Positions 13,835 through 22,384 of a stretch of 28,747 nucleotides of DNA are shown in pieces. Below the pieces are notes generated by a model. It ran no database searches. It had not been told where the DNA came from and saw nothing but the letters and a program-made list of their open reading frames with translations. Every line of letters starts with the position of its first letter. The first letter of the stretch is position 1. The position numbers and the translations under genes were made by a program. Origin of the DNA: Bacteroidia bacterium. GTDB lineage: Bacteria; Bacteroidota; Bacteroidia; Bacteroidales; Azobacteroidaceae. The DNA is taken from the NCBI GenBank assembly GCA_025996865.1, contig BNTV01000059.1, positions 1 to 28,747 on the forward strand, written 5' to 3'.

Positions 13835-16800
13835 ATGAAAAAACAAATTACAAATCAAACAATCGTAGAGACGGATAATTATCCGTCTCTAAAAGACGGC
13901 GGCGGCGGCAATGCCCCGCGCCGTAGAACGAACAAACATTCCATTTTTTTGAAAAATGGAATGTTTACAGGCTTCCTCCTGCTTTTAGCAGTTCTATTTT
14001 TGCCGGCGGCTGCGCGAGCGGTTACGCCTGACCCCAACTCGTTCCCTTTCAACGGTAAAGGTTTTACTCCCTACTCTTCCGCCGCCTTTAACAGTTCAAG
14101 GGCAGATATGCTGATTCCTTTTTACGATGATGTAGGCAGCGACCGTTATTTGCGATCGGATCTTACTACTTACAGCAATCTGGAATTTTATAACGGAACT
14201 TCCTGGACTAAAATTCTGGAATTTAGATGCAAAGATCAGAAAGAAGCCAACTGGTATTGGATAGATGTTAGAAAAGTATCGTCTTCTGTGCCATCTACTA
14301 AAGGTTACTCCAACCAGGATGGTCGTGGTATGGTACAGATTGGAACTGAATGGACGACGATAAAAGTTTATCGCTCTATAATAAGTACCCATTCGTGTAC
14401 TTACCTTGAACTTATGATTGATTATAATTCAAGCACTTTCGGCACCCAGCCTGTTGCTTTCCGCGTTAATGCGTACTGGCACCAGAACGATAATGGCAAC
14501 TACTCCGGAACGTGGTATCTTAACAATAAGCAAGATCCTTTTGAAGTGTGGCACGCTGGCAACAGTATGCACGCGCCGACAGTTAGCAGTTATACTATCG
14601 AGTCGGACGGACGTATTACCGTTGCGGCAAGTATCAACAGTTATGTTGAATATGATGACAAAGGCACTGTTAAAAACAACGGCTACTACAATGCCAAGAA
14701 TGTCAAAATTGATAATGCCTATCCTCAAGCCGAAACAAAATACGACTGTACTTCCTCTACGGCTTTCGGCTCAATAACACTACCGGCACGCAACAGGGCG
14801 TATTTCAATTCTTCGCATATCATTTATGCCGACAACGGCAGATATGACATGCAGCCGCCATATTCTTCCATATTGTCGAGCGGCTATTCCGTACCTGCCT
14901 ATCCATGCCCAAGCGGTTTGACGGCTTCGGCAAACAACGGCGAGATAAAACTTCAGTGGAATATGACGGCAGGCACTTCGAGTTCGGCAGTTGATAATTA
15001 TCAAATCAAATGGCGCAAAGGAACAGGCGCGTGGCAAACGGTTAACGTTACAAAAGCGTACAGTTACAGCGAAACTAATCCAAGCGTAACCTTTCCCTGT
15101 CCCGAAGTGGACGCTGGAACAAACGACTATTATTTTTTGGTGGCTCGCGGCAAATTTGCTTATGACAACAGCAATTATAATGCCATATCGTCAAAGGTTA
15201 ACATTGCCACCAACAAAATTCTGCCGACTGCCATTAATGCCAATCTGCAAAGCAACAATACAATAAAAGTAACATGGGGAACAGATGGCGGACGCACAGG
15301 CAGCGCATTCCGTTACCGCCTCTACCGCAAGGCAGGCAACAATTCATACGAGTTGCTTACCACCGTTACCACAGACATAAAAGAATATATTGATAACAGC
15401 GTGGCGGCTTGTACGTCCTATCTTTACGAAGTCCGCGCTTATGACGGTTCAAACGAATATGCGTCAAAAGCCACAACGGCAGCGATTGTAAGACCCGCCG
15501 GCAATGTAGGCGAAATTTCCGACCTGAGCGTGTCAAAGGGATTTTACAACGACCGTGTAAATATCACGTGGAAAGTAAGTTCAGGCGCAGGTTTTACCCG
15601 TTTTTCCATTATGAAAAAAATACAGAATATGCCTAACGCTGCCGAACAGCAGATATATGAAGTTGCCTCGTCGGGTTTGCTGCAATACTCTTTTGACGAT
15701 GTTAATGCCACAGCAGGAACGTATTACGACTATCGCGTAGTGGCTTGGACAGAGTGCAACGGCGTTGCCAACGAAGGCGGCTCGCTTGTTTCCACCGGCT
15801 TTAAGCAGCCCTACGGCATAGCAAGCGGAAAGGTTTCGTATGCGAATGATATTGCGGTAGAAGGAGTTAGTGTTATGGCTGTGGGCGAATCGGACTATGC
15901 CAACAGGGGACTTGAATTTATCAACGCGTCAAAGACATATATCCAAACGCCATATAAAACAGGTACGCTCTCTAATTCTGCTTTTACATTTCAAGCGTGG
16001 GTAAATTTTGGAAATCAAAACAATTCAGTGTATGACAATTATCTGTTTGAAGCAGGAGGCAAATATGGATTGTGCATTAATGGCAGTTCGAATATAGTAT
16101 TGAGAGTATATAGAGGTTCTACGTCAACCGACAATTATACTTTTACTGTGCCGGTACAGAGACATATTTTTATACATATCAGCGTTACCTATCAGTGTTC
16201 AGGCACAACAGGCACGGCAGTTTTATATATAAACGGCGAGCCGGTACAGACATTGGTAAAATCCGACACTCAGGTTTGGACTTTCCCGACAGGTTCCGCC
16301 GCCTACTACAACAACATTTATTTCGGATCCAATTTGACATTAAATAATCTGTATAATATGAACGGTTATATGGACGAAATTCGCCTGTGGAACCGCGATA
16401 TTACCGCAACGGAAATCAAAAACAACTACAACGCTTATATTTCGGGCAAAGAAGACGGCTTGAAACTCTATTATCGTTTAGACGAACAGACAGGAGACGA
16501 GATTTTTGATATTTCAAAACAAAATGGCGTATTTAACGAAAATCACGGCGCACTGATTTACAATGGCGGCATAAATATGCACTCAGATGTAGTACCGACT
16601 ACCGAGCAACTCTCTATCCGTACCGTTACCGACAGCAACGGAGCGTATATTCTAAACACCATTCCCTACACGGGAGACGGCTCTATGTTTACCATTGTGC
16701 CGTCTTTGCCAAATCACAATTTCAACCCGACCAACAAGCCGCTGTACTTCAATCAGCAGTCGGCTTCGTACAGCAATGTCAATTTTACAGACATATCGTC

Positions 16801-18505
16801 ATTTATGGTACGCGGACAAGTGGAGTACGAAGGCGGTAGCTATCCTGTGGCTGACTGTTCGTTTGAAGTTGACGGACAGATACTTACAATGTCAAACGGC
16901 ACGGTTGTAAAATCGGAAAACAACGGCAATTTTGAAATCAGCGTGCCTATCGGCGTTCATTCTGTCCGCGTGGTAAAACAGGGACATACCTTTGCCAATG
17001 GCGGTTATCTCAAAGATGCAGATAGCTTAAATCTGAATTATAATGCCCCTTTGGCAAATATAAGATTTAAAGACCAGACGAAAGTAAAATTCATTGGTCG
17101 CGTTGTAGGCGGTAATACCGAAGACGGCAAACCGCTCGGCTTTGGCGAATCGGTAAATAATATCGGTGTGGACAGCATTGTATTAAATACTACCAATCTG
17201 GCGTATAATTTCTCAGAGACTCCTGTTTCCGCCACTTACTACCACAACAACGGACAGTGGAAAAAATCGGGAGGTTTGTCGGACGACAGCACAAGGGTTG
17301 ATTACAATCAAAAAGACATTATCATTCACGTCAGCCCGCAGACAGGCGAGTTTTCGGCAATGGTTTATCCCGAGCCGTATAATATTCAGCCCATAAGCGT
17401 AACGCAGGGCTACGGAAAGTCGGTTTTGATTGTCAAGGAAAATGCGGAAAACATTGATTTGACGGCAACCGCCGTACCCGATGCAAGTTATCTGCAAGCG
17501 GAAATCCGCACGTGGGCTGACTCAACTTTTGTTACTAACCGCCCCGGCGTGGTTGACCATTGGGAATATTCCGAACAATCGGACACAGTGCGTTACAACT
17601 CCAAATGGACTTTCAAATATCAGGCAACGCCTACCTTTGGAGTAAAACAGATTGACAACGGACAGGCAGTGGATTATTTCGGCGAAAAAACATTTGAACT
17701 CAAAGACGAGATTCAAGGTATAAACGAAAATATTGCTTTATTTAATGAAAACGACAGCACGTATATGTTTGGCAAGCCGGTATTTCAACAGGGCAATAAA
17801 TACGATTTGCGTTTCAATGCCTACGAAGAATATACCAACTATGTTTCCAACCCCACAGTTACGGTAACATATCCTGTCAGCAACGGCACGGTAAATCTGA
17901 CAAACAATTTGCAGGTTACGCCGCAGCCCGAAAGTTTGGAAATGGACAGTGCAGGCATTTTAAACTACTCATTTATGGCAGGCGCGCCAAATCTTACTAC
18001 GGCAAGCGGCGATATTTTTGCAACGCTCGCTCTGGGTGCGGTAAGTTATTACTGGAATATGGGAACAACGCCGCTTGAGGCGTGGCAAATAGGCGAAGAC
18101 GGCAAAGGCAATAACTTTATGACCTCAGGACCCGACCAGCTCACAGCAATCCTTCGCGACCCTCCGGGCAGCGGCTCTTATGCTTATTTTGAAAGCGGAA
18201 AAACCATTACTTCTACCTCAAAGTTAAGCGCAGGCGCTACTCTGACCGAAGAATTGAACCTTACCACTTCGCTCGGCGCAAATGTAACTACCTTTGTAGG
18301 ACTTGGCGCAGGCGTAATTACGGAAGTAGGCACAAAAGCCGACCTTGCAACCAATATCTCGTCGGAACAGACCTATTCGTATGAAAACGAATGTTCGATA
18401 ACAACTACCTTTAACGAGCGTTTTCAAACCTCGTCTTCTACCGACTTTGTAGGTGCACCGGGCGATGTATTTATCGCAACTCGACAAATATTATCTATGG
18501 TTTGA
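13835..18505 (+). CDS. Giant T9SS-exported surface protein, N-terminal part (gene broken by frameshift)
   Basis: 1556 codons in this frame. After an unusual 42-residue basic N-terminal extension comes a signal peptide (MFTGFLLLLAVLFLPAAARA, residues 43-62). A unique beta-rich region reaches about residue 355. Three fibronectin type III-like domains follow (about 357-460, 462-552, 558-657), then a LamG/concanavalin-like domain (about 691-865, with GYMDEIRLWNRDITATEI) and carboxypeptidase-regulatory-like beta domains (about 925-1080). The frame ends at 18505 shortly after GAPGDVFIA. From 18475 the next frame reads NSTNIIYGLTKGFRIFKG, a natural continuation if one G was lost near 18475. The 3' part ends in a T9SS sorting domain, so the whole was probably about 2,800 residues. 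No enzyme motif is seen; a binding or adhesion role is likely. Confidence 0.85.
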   Translation: MKKQITNQTIVETDNYPSLKDGGGGNAPRRRTNKHSIFLKNGMFTGFLLLLAVLFLPAAARAVTPDPNSFPFNGKGFTPYSSAAFNSSRADMLIPFYDDVGSDRYLRSDLTTYSNLEFYNGTSWTKILEFRCKDQKEANWYWIDVRKVSSSVPSTKGYSNQDGRGMVQIGTEWTTIKVYRSIISTHSCTYLELMIDYNSSTFGTQPVAFRVNAYWHQNDNGNYSGTWYLNNKQDPFEVWHAGNSMHAPTVSSYTIESDGRITVAASINSYVEYDDKGTVKNNGYYNAKNVKIDNAYPQAETKYDCTSSTAFGSITLPARNRAYFNSSHIIYADNGRYDMQPPYSSILSSGYSVPAYPCPSGLTASANNGEIKLQWNMTAGTSSSAVDNYQIKWRKGTGAWQTVNVTKAYSYSETNPSVTFPCPEVDAGTNDYYFLVARGKFAYDNSNYNAISSKVNIATNKILPTAINANLQSNNTIKVTWGTDGGRTGSAFRYRLYRKAGNNSYELLTTVTTDIKEYIDNSVAACTSYLYEVRAYDGSNEYASKATTAAIVRPAGNVGEISDLSVSKGFYNDRVNITWKVSSGAGFTRFSIMKKIQNMPNAAEQQIYEVASSGLLQYSFDDVNATAGTYYDYRVVAWTECNGVANEGGSLVSTGFKQPYGIASGKVSYANDIAVEGVSVMAVGESDYANRGLEFINASKTYIQTPYKTGTLSNSAFTFQAWVNFGNQNNSVYDNYLFEAGGKYGLCINGSSNIVLRVYRGSTSTDNYTFTVPVQRHIFIHISVTYQCSGTTGTAVLYINGEPVQTLVKSDTQVWTFPTGSAAYYNNIYFGSNLTLNNLYNMNGYMDEIRLWNRDITATEIKNNYNAYISGKEDGLKLYYRLDEQTGDEIFDISKQNGVFNENHGALIYNGGINMHSDVVPTTEQLSIRTVTDSNGAYILNTIPYTGDGSMFTIVPSLPNHNFNPTNKPLYFNQQSASYSNVNFTDISSFMVRGQVEYEGGSYPVADCSFEVDGQILTMSNGTVVKSENNGNFEISVPIGVHSVRVVKQGHTFANGGYLKDADSLNLNYNAPLANIRFKDQTKVKFIGRVVGGNTEDGKPLGFGESVNNIGVDSIVLNTTNLAYNFSETPVSATYYHNNGQWKKSGGLSDDSTRVDYNQKDIIIHVSPQTGEFSAMVYPEPYNIQPISVTQGYGKSVLIVKENAENIDLTATAVPDASYLQAEIRTWADSTFVTNRPGVVDHWEYSEQSDTVRYNSKWTFKYQATPTFGVKQIDNGQAVDYFGEKTFELKDEIQGINENIALFNENDSTYMFGKPVFQQGNKYDLRFNAYEEYTNYVSNPTVTVTYPVSNGTVNLTNNLQVTPQPESLEMDSAGILNYSFMAGAPNLTTASGDIFATLALGAVSYYWNMGTTPLEAWQIGEDGKGNNFMTSGPDQLTAILRDPPGSGSYAYFESGKTITSTSKLSAGATLTEELNLTTSLGANVTTFVGLGAGVITEVGTKADLATNISSEQTYSYENECSITTTFNERFQTSSSTDFVGAPGDVFIATRQILSMV
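13866..13891. repeat. Perfect 26-base palindrome inside the 5' coding region
   Basis: TAGAGACGGATAA is followed at once by its exact reverse complement. It lies in codons 11-19 of the giant gene and belongs to the same palindrome class as 13790-13817. Confidence 0.85.
13934..13966. repeat. 15-bp perfect hairpin over the signal-peptide start
   Basis: The arms 13934-13948 (AAACATTCCATTTTT) and 13952-13966 are exact reverse complements around a 3-base loop. The alternative start ATG at 13961, directly before the signal peptide, lies in the right arm. Confidence 0.85.
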
Positions 18506-18669
18506 CAAAAGGTTTCAGAATTTTCAAGGGAGCGACTCAAGGCGCTGTTATGGCAGGTAACGGCGAATACAAAATTGCCTCTTCTAATTCCATTGCCTAC
18601 GGACCTGACATTTCCACCCGATTTGCCTTTACCGCAATGGAACTCGAAGATATTATGATTCCGAAATAG
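18475..18669 (+). other. Two lesions splitting the giant gene: 1-base deletion and in-frame TAG
   Basis: Restoring one G near 18475 (ATCGCAAC to ATCGGCAAC) would read GDVFIGNSTNIIYGLTKG and continue for 64 codons to MELEDIMIPK, where TAG at 18667-18669 interrupts. The same frame resumes as KNSIALRLMPAGTPVSS and stays open to 22314. Both sides of each lesion have the same composition and style, so this was one gene. Confidence 0.75.
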
Positions 18670-18690
18670 AAAAACAGCATTGCTCTGCGT

Positions 18691-21600
18691 TTGATGCCTG
18701 CTGGCACACCGGTATCGTCAGATATTCAGTCGCCGGTATATGTATCAAACCTTCCAACCACAGACCCGAATTACGGAAAATGGAATCTTGACGAGGCGTT
18801 TAAAGGACAGCAAGGTTTCAGCCGTACAAGCTCTTACGACGGCTTAAGTTACACAATCCATTTCCCTTCATCCTGGAAACCTGATAGCGAGCAGATGACA
18901 AGTTTTGTGGATTCCATTCTCTGGGCAAACAACCAGATAGGAATGTGGGAAGCGGTTTTGGCTCAAAACGAAAAGGAAAAGGTTGAAATGCAGCACAAAG
19001 GCAACTACTCCTTTGGCGGCGGCGCAACTATCGAATACAGCGAAGCAACCGCAAGCAACAGTTCCTATACTCACACTTGGGGCTTCAACATTACGCCCAC
19101 AATCGGACTTACAACAGGCGTAGATATCAATGGCGTAGGTATCGAAATTGAGGTAAAAGGTTCGCTTAAAGCAGAAACAGGCGGCAGCACAGGCAGCAGC
19201 ACCGGAATAAACAAAACAACAGGTTTTGTACTTGCCGAAGAAGGTACGGTAGATGAAATTACCGTTGACTACGGCTACACCGAAAGCGGTACTTTTGCCT
19301 TTAAAACGCGCGGCGGACAGACAAGTTGCCCCTACGAAGGCGAAGTATTGAGTAAATACTACCAGCCCGGGCAGCATATTTTGCAGGAAGCAACAATGCA
19401 GGTAGAAGTACCTGTAATAGAAGTATCAAGCGCAGCGCAGGTATTGAACGTTCCTGCCAACCGCACGGCTATTTTCACTTTGGCTTTGCAGAACGAAAGC
19501 CAGACAAACAATGATGTATGGTTTATGGTAGCAGTAGATGAGGCAACCAACCCCAACGGCGCGGAACTCAAAATAGACGGAATCGGCATTGGCAACGGCA
19601 GAACATTCCTTGTTCGCGCAGGAGAGGTTTTAACAAAAACTTTGGCGATAAGCAAAGGAACTGTTGATGACTACGACAATATCGGAATTATTTTGAAATC
19701 GCTCTGCGAACCCGAAACAGTGGCAGACACGGCTTGGGTAACGGCGCACTTTGTACCCGCTTGCAGCGATGTAGCGATTTCCGCTCCAGCAAACAACTTT
19801 ATTGTCAATACCGCAAGTCCGAGCGAAAATGGTGTTGTAAAATTGAGCGTTACGCTGCAAAATTTTGACGTGAATTTCCCGAATTTCGGCTATATTTGCC
19901 TCGAATACCGCGCAGCAGGCACGCCTGTTTGGACTACGGCGCGCACCTTCTACCCGGATCATCTTTTCAATAGCCCGACCAATACAGACGGCACAGGAGA
20001 AAATATCAGGTTAAATGGTGTAGATCGCGCGGCAATCACTTATGAATGGCCAATGCCTACCGCTGACGGACAGTATGAACTTCGCGCTACAACGGCTTCG
20101 GTTAATATTGTGAGTAACGCCATTGGAACGCTGCTTTCGACTTACTCCACCAATGCCATTGTCGGCTACAAGGATATGACCAAACCGCAGGCGCTCGGCG
20201 CACCTTCGCCCGCAAACGGCATTTACGGCGCAGGCGATGAGCTTTCGGTAACTTTCAACGAGGATATTCAAACCTCAATGGTTATTTCAAACAATATTAC
20301 CGTTACTTACGACAATAATATTGCTGTGCCAATCACTTTTGTTACCTCTGCAAACAAAATCACAATGGAATACCCGGGCGATTATTTCTCGATACTCGAA
20401 GGAAAAACGCTGAATATCAAAGTAAAAGATATTTACGATATGCGCGGCAACAGGAGCGACACGATTGCTTGGACTGCACTTGTTAATCGCAACGCACTGG
20501 TTTGGGAAACCGACCTGGTTAATTTAACCAAAGAGGCAGGCAACAGTTTGACTTTCACGGCGAAAATCAAAAACGCAGGCAATCAGACGGTTAGTTATTC
20601 AATCGTAAATTTGCCGCAGTGGTTAAGCGTAAATCAGCCGACAGGCACTTTGCAGCCATTGTCAACAAGAGAATTGACATTTACCATTTCGTCAGGCGTT
20701 AATCTGGGCAGTTACACAGAGCAAATCGGCGTTACAAGCGGTAATTCGATTACCAAAAACTTGCCATTGCAATTAACTGTAACAGGCATATTACCAGAAG
20801 GTTGGGAATTCAACCCCGCCGACTACGAAAGCACAATGACCGTAACGGGACGTATTCAGATTGAAGGCGTTTATCAGACCGATACGACAGACATTCTGGC
20901 TGCCTTTATCGGAGACGAATGTGTAGGATTAACCTCGCCGATTCGTCCTTCAAACAACGGATATTATACTTTCCTCACAGTACATGGCAATGCGGCACAC
21001 GCAGGTCAGGCAATTAAGTTCAAAGTTTGGGACGCAAGTACAGGCAATGTTTATTCCGTAATTGAATCGAAAATCAACGACGTAATGCAAAACTTCACCT
21101 TTACTGCAAACGCAATCAAAGGCGACGCAGGCGTTCCCGTTATTCACAACGCTTTGAATATGGTTGAACAGAGTATCGCTTTGCAGAATGGATGGAACTG
21201 GATTTCGGTAAATGTTCTCAACACCAACCCGACAATCATACAGCAGTTCAAAGACAGAGTCGGCACAGCAGGCGAAATGCTGAAAGGACAGACAGGTTAC
21301 ATTCAAAACCCCTCTTGGACAGGCACTTTAACAGGCGTTGAAAAAGAACAGATGTATCTTGTAAAAACCAACGCTGCAACTACTCTGCACTTTGACGGAA
21401 CTCCCGCTGTTGCTGCCTCTTCGCCCATTACTCTGGCGAATGGATGGAACTGGATAGGTTATATTCCGCAATTTACCTTGCCTGTAAATGAGGCATTGGC
21501 AAACCTTGCAGCGCAAACCAACGACCAGATTAAAGGACACAACGCTTACCGCGTTTATGCGAGCGCGTCTGCCGGCTGGGTCGGCAACCTCAATTATATG

Positions 21601-22314
21601 AGGGCCGGCGAGGGCTATATGTACAATTCGGGTGCAGCGGCAAGCAAAACGTTCAACTATCCAAGCACAAGTTCGCAGGTTTATCATGCACCGGTGCGCG
21701 CTTCGTCAGCAATGACAGAAAATCGTTGGCAAGTAGATATTCACAAATATTCAAGCACAATGACAATGACTTCGGTAGTTGTGGCTAACAGTGTTGAACT
21801 GCAAAGCGAACAGATTGAAGTAGCCGCATTCGACAGCAAGGGCGAATGTCGCGGCTCGGCGGTACTGCAAAATGTTCCGCAGAACAGTGAGCACCCGTAT
21901 CTCGGCTTCCTGATGGTATTCGGCGAAAGCAGCGAAAATCTCACGCTCAAAGTGTATGACCACGCCACAGGCACAGAATACACGGCAAGCAATGTTGTAA
22001 GTTTCGCTACAGACGCTATTCACGGTAATCCCGCAGAACCGTACAGAATACAGTTCGTACCCACAGGCATTGACGAAATCAGCATTGAACAGGTAGTGAT
22101 TTATCCGAATCCCGTTGCTGATGTGCTGAATATTGCAAGCGGCAGCTTACGCATTAAAAATGTGAAAATTATGGATGCCCTCGGCAAAATAATTAGGATT
22201 GACGATGCGTTAAAGAGCAATACAATCAATGTCAGCAATCTGACAAGCGGACTTTACGCCATTCAAATTACTACCGACAACGGTGTGGTAACGAAGATGT
22301 TTGTAAAGAAGTAA
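18691..22314 (+). CDS. Giant T9SS-exported surface protein, C-terminal part with type A sorting domain
   Basis: 1207 codons from the first ATG after the TAG; this ATG is probably not a real start, since the reading frame belongs to the upstream gene. A Ser/Gly/Thr-rich beta region comes first, then a CARDB/Ig-like region, a Big_5-like domain (KPQALGAPSPANGIYGAGDELSVTFNEDI), and a BACON-like domain (SYSIVNLPQWLSVNQPTGTL). Two copies of a roughly 110-residue domain (about 20800-21150 and 21718-22060) flank two NGWNWI modules (21187, 21439). The end, IYPNPVADVLNI...VKIMDALGKII...GLYAIQITTDNGVVTKMFVKK, is a classic T9SS type A sorting tail, needed for export and surface attachment. Without the N-terminal part this piece has no signal peptide and cannot be exported. 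Confidence 0.85.
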   Translation: MMPAGTPVSSDIQSPVYVSNLPTTDPNYGKWNLDEAFKGQQGFSRTSSYDGLSYTIHFPSSWKPDSEQMTSFVDSILWANNQIGMWEAVLAQNEKEKVEMQHKGNYSFGGGATIEYSEATASNSSYTHTWGFNITPTIGLTTGVDINGVGIEIEVKGSLKAETGGSTGSSTGINKTTGFVLAEEGTVDEITVDYGYTESGTFAFKTRGGQTSCPYEGEVLSKYYQPGQHILQEATMQVEVPVIEVSSAAQVLNVPANRTAIFTLALQNESQTNNDVWFMVAVDEATNPNGAELKIDGIGIGNGRTFLVRAGEVLTKTLAISKGTVDDYDNIGIILKSLCEPETVADTAWVTAHFVPACSDVAISAPANNFIVNTASPSENGVVKLSVTLQNFDVNFPNFGYICLEYRAAGTPVWTTARTFYPDHLFNSPTNTDGTGENIRLNGVDRAAITYEWPMPTADGQYELRATTASVNIVSNAIGTLLSTYSTNAIVGYKDMTKPQALGAPSPANGIYGAGDELSVTFNEDIQTSMVISNNITVTYDNNIAVPITFVTSANKITMEYPGDYFSILEGKTLNIKVKDIYDMRGNRSDTIAWTALVNRNALVWETDLVNLTKEAGNSLTFTAKIKNAGNQTVSYSIVNLPQWLSVNQPTGTLQPLSTRELTFTISSGVNLGSYTEQIGVTSGNSITKNLPLQLTVTGILPEGWEFNPADYESTMTVTGRIQIEGVYQTDTTDILAAFIGDECVGLTSPIRPSNNGYYTFLTVHGNAAHAGQAIKFKVWDASTGNVYSVIESKINDVMQNFTFTANAIKGDAGVPVIHNALNMVEQSIALQNGWNWISVNVLNTNPTIIQQFKDRVGTAGEMLKGQTGYIQNPSWTGTLTGVEKEQMYLVKTNAATTLHFDGTPAVAASSPITLANGWNWIGYIPQFTLPVNEALANLAAQTNDQIKGHNAYRVYASASAGWVGNLNYMRAGEGYMYNSGAAASKTFNYPSTSSQVYHAPVRASSAMTENRWQVDIHKYSSTMTMTSVVVANSVELQSEQIEVAAFDSKGECRGSAVLQNVPQNSEHPYLGFLMVFGESSENLTLKVYDHATGTEYTASNVVSFATDAIHGNPAEPYRIQFVPTGIDEISIEQVVIYPNPVADVLNIASGSLRIKNVKIMDALGKIIRIDDALKSNTINVSNLTSGLYAIQITTDNGVVTKMFVKK

Positions 22315-22345
22315 AGAAGTAAACAACTGAAAATAATTGAACAGG

Positions 22346-22380
22346 GAGGTTGTCCGGTATTTCGGGCAACCTCTTTTAAT
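22346..22380 (+). terminator. Terminator of the giant gene
   Basis: GAGGTTGTCCG pairs with CGGGCAACCTC (11 bp, one G-U) around a 6-base loop, followed by TTTT. It lies 31 bases after the stop codon and just before the convergent barrel gene, so it may serve both directions. Confidence 0.8.
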
Positions 22381-22384
22381 AAGG

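Noticed and set aside
18667..18669. TAG read as a sense codon (recoding)
   Set aside because: A frameshift lies 190 bases upstream in the same gene, no amber-decoding gene is visible, and simple decay or sequence error explains both.
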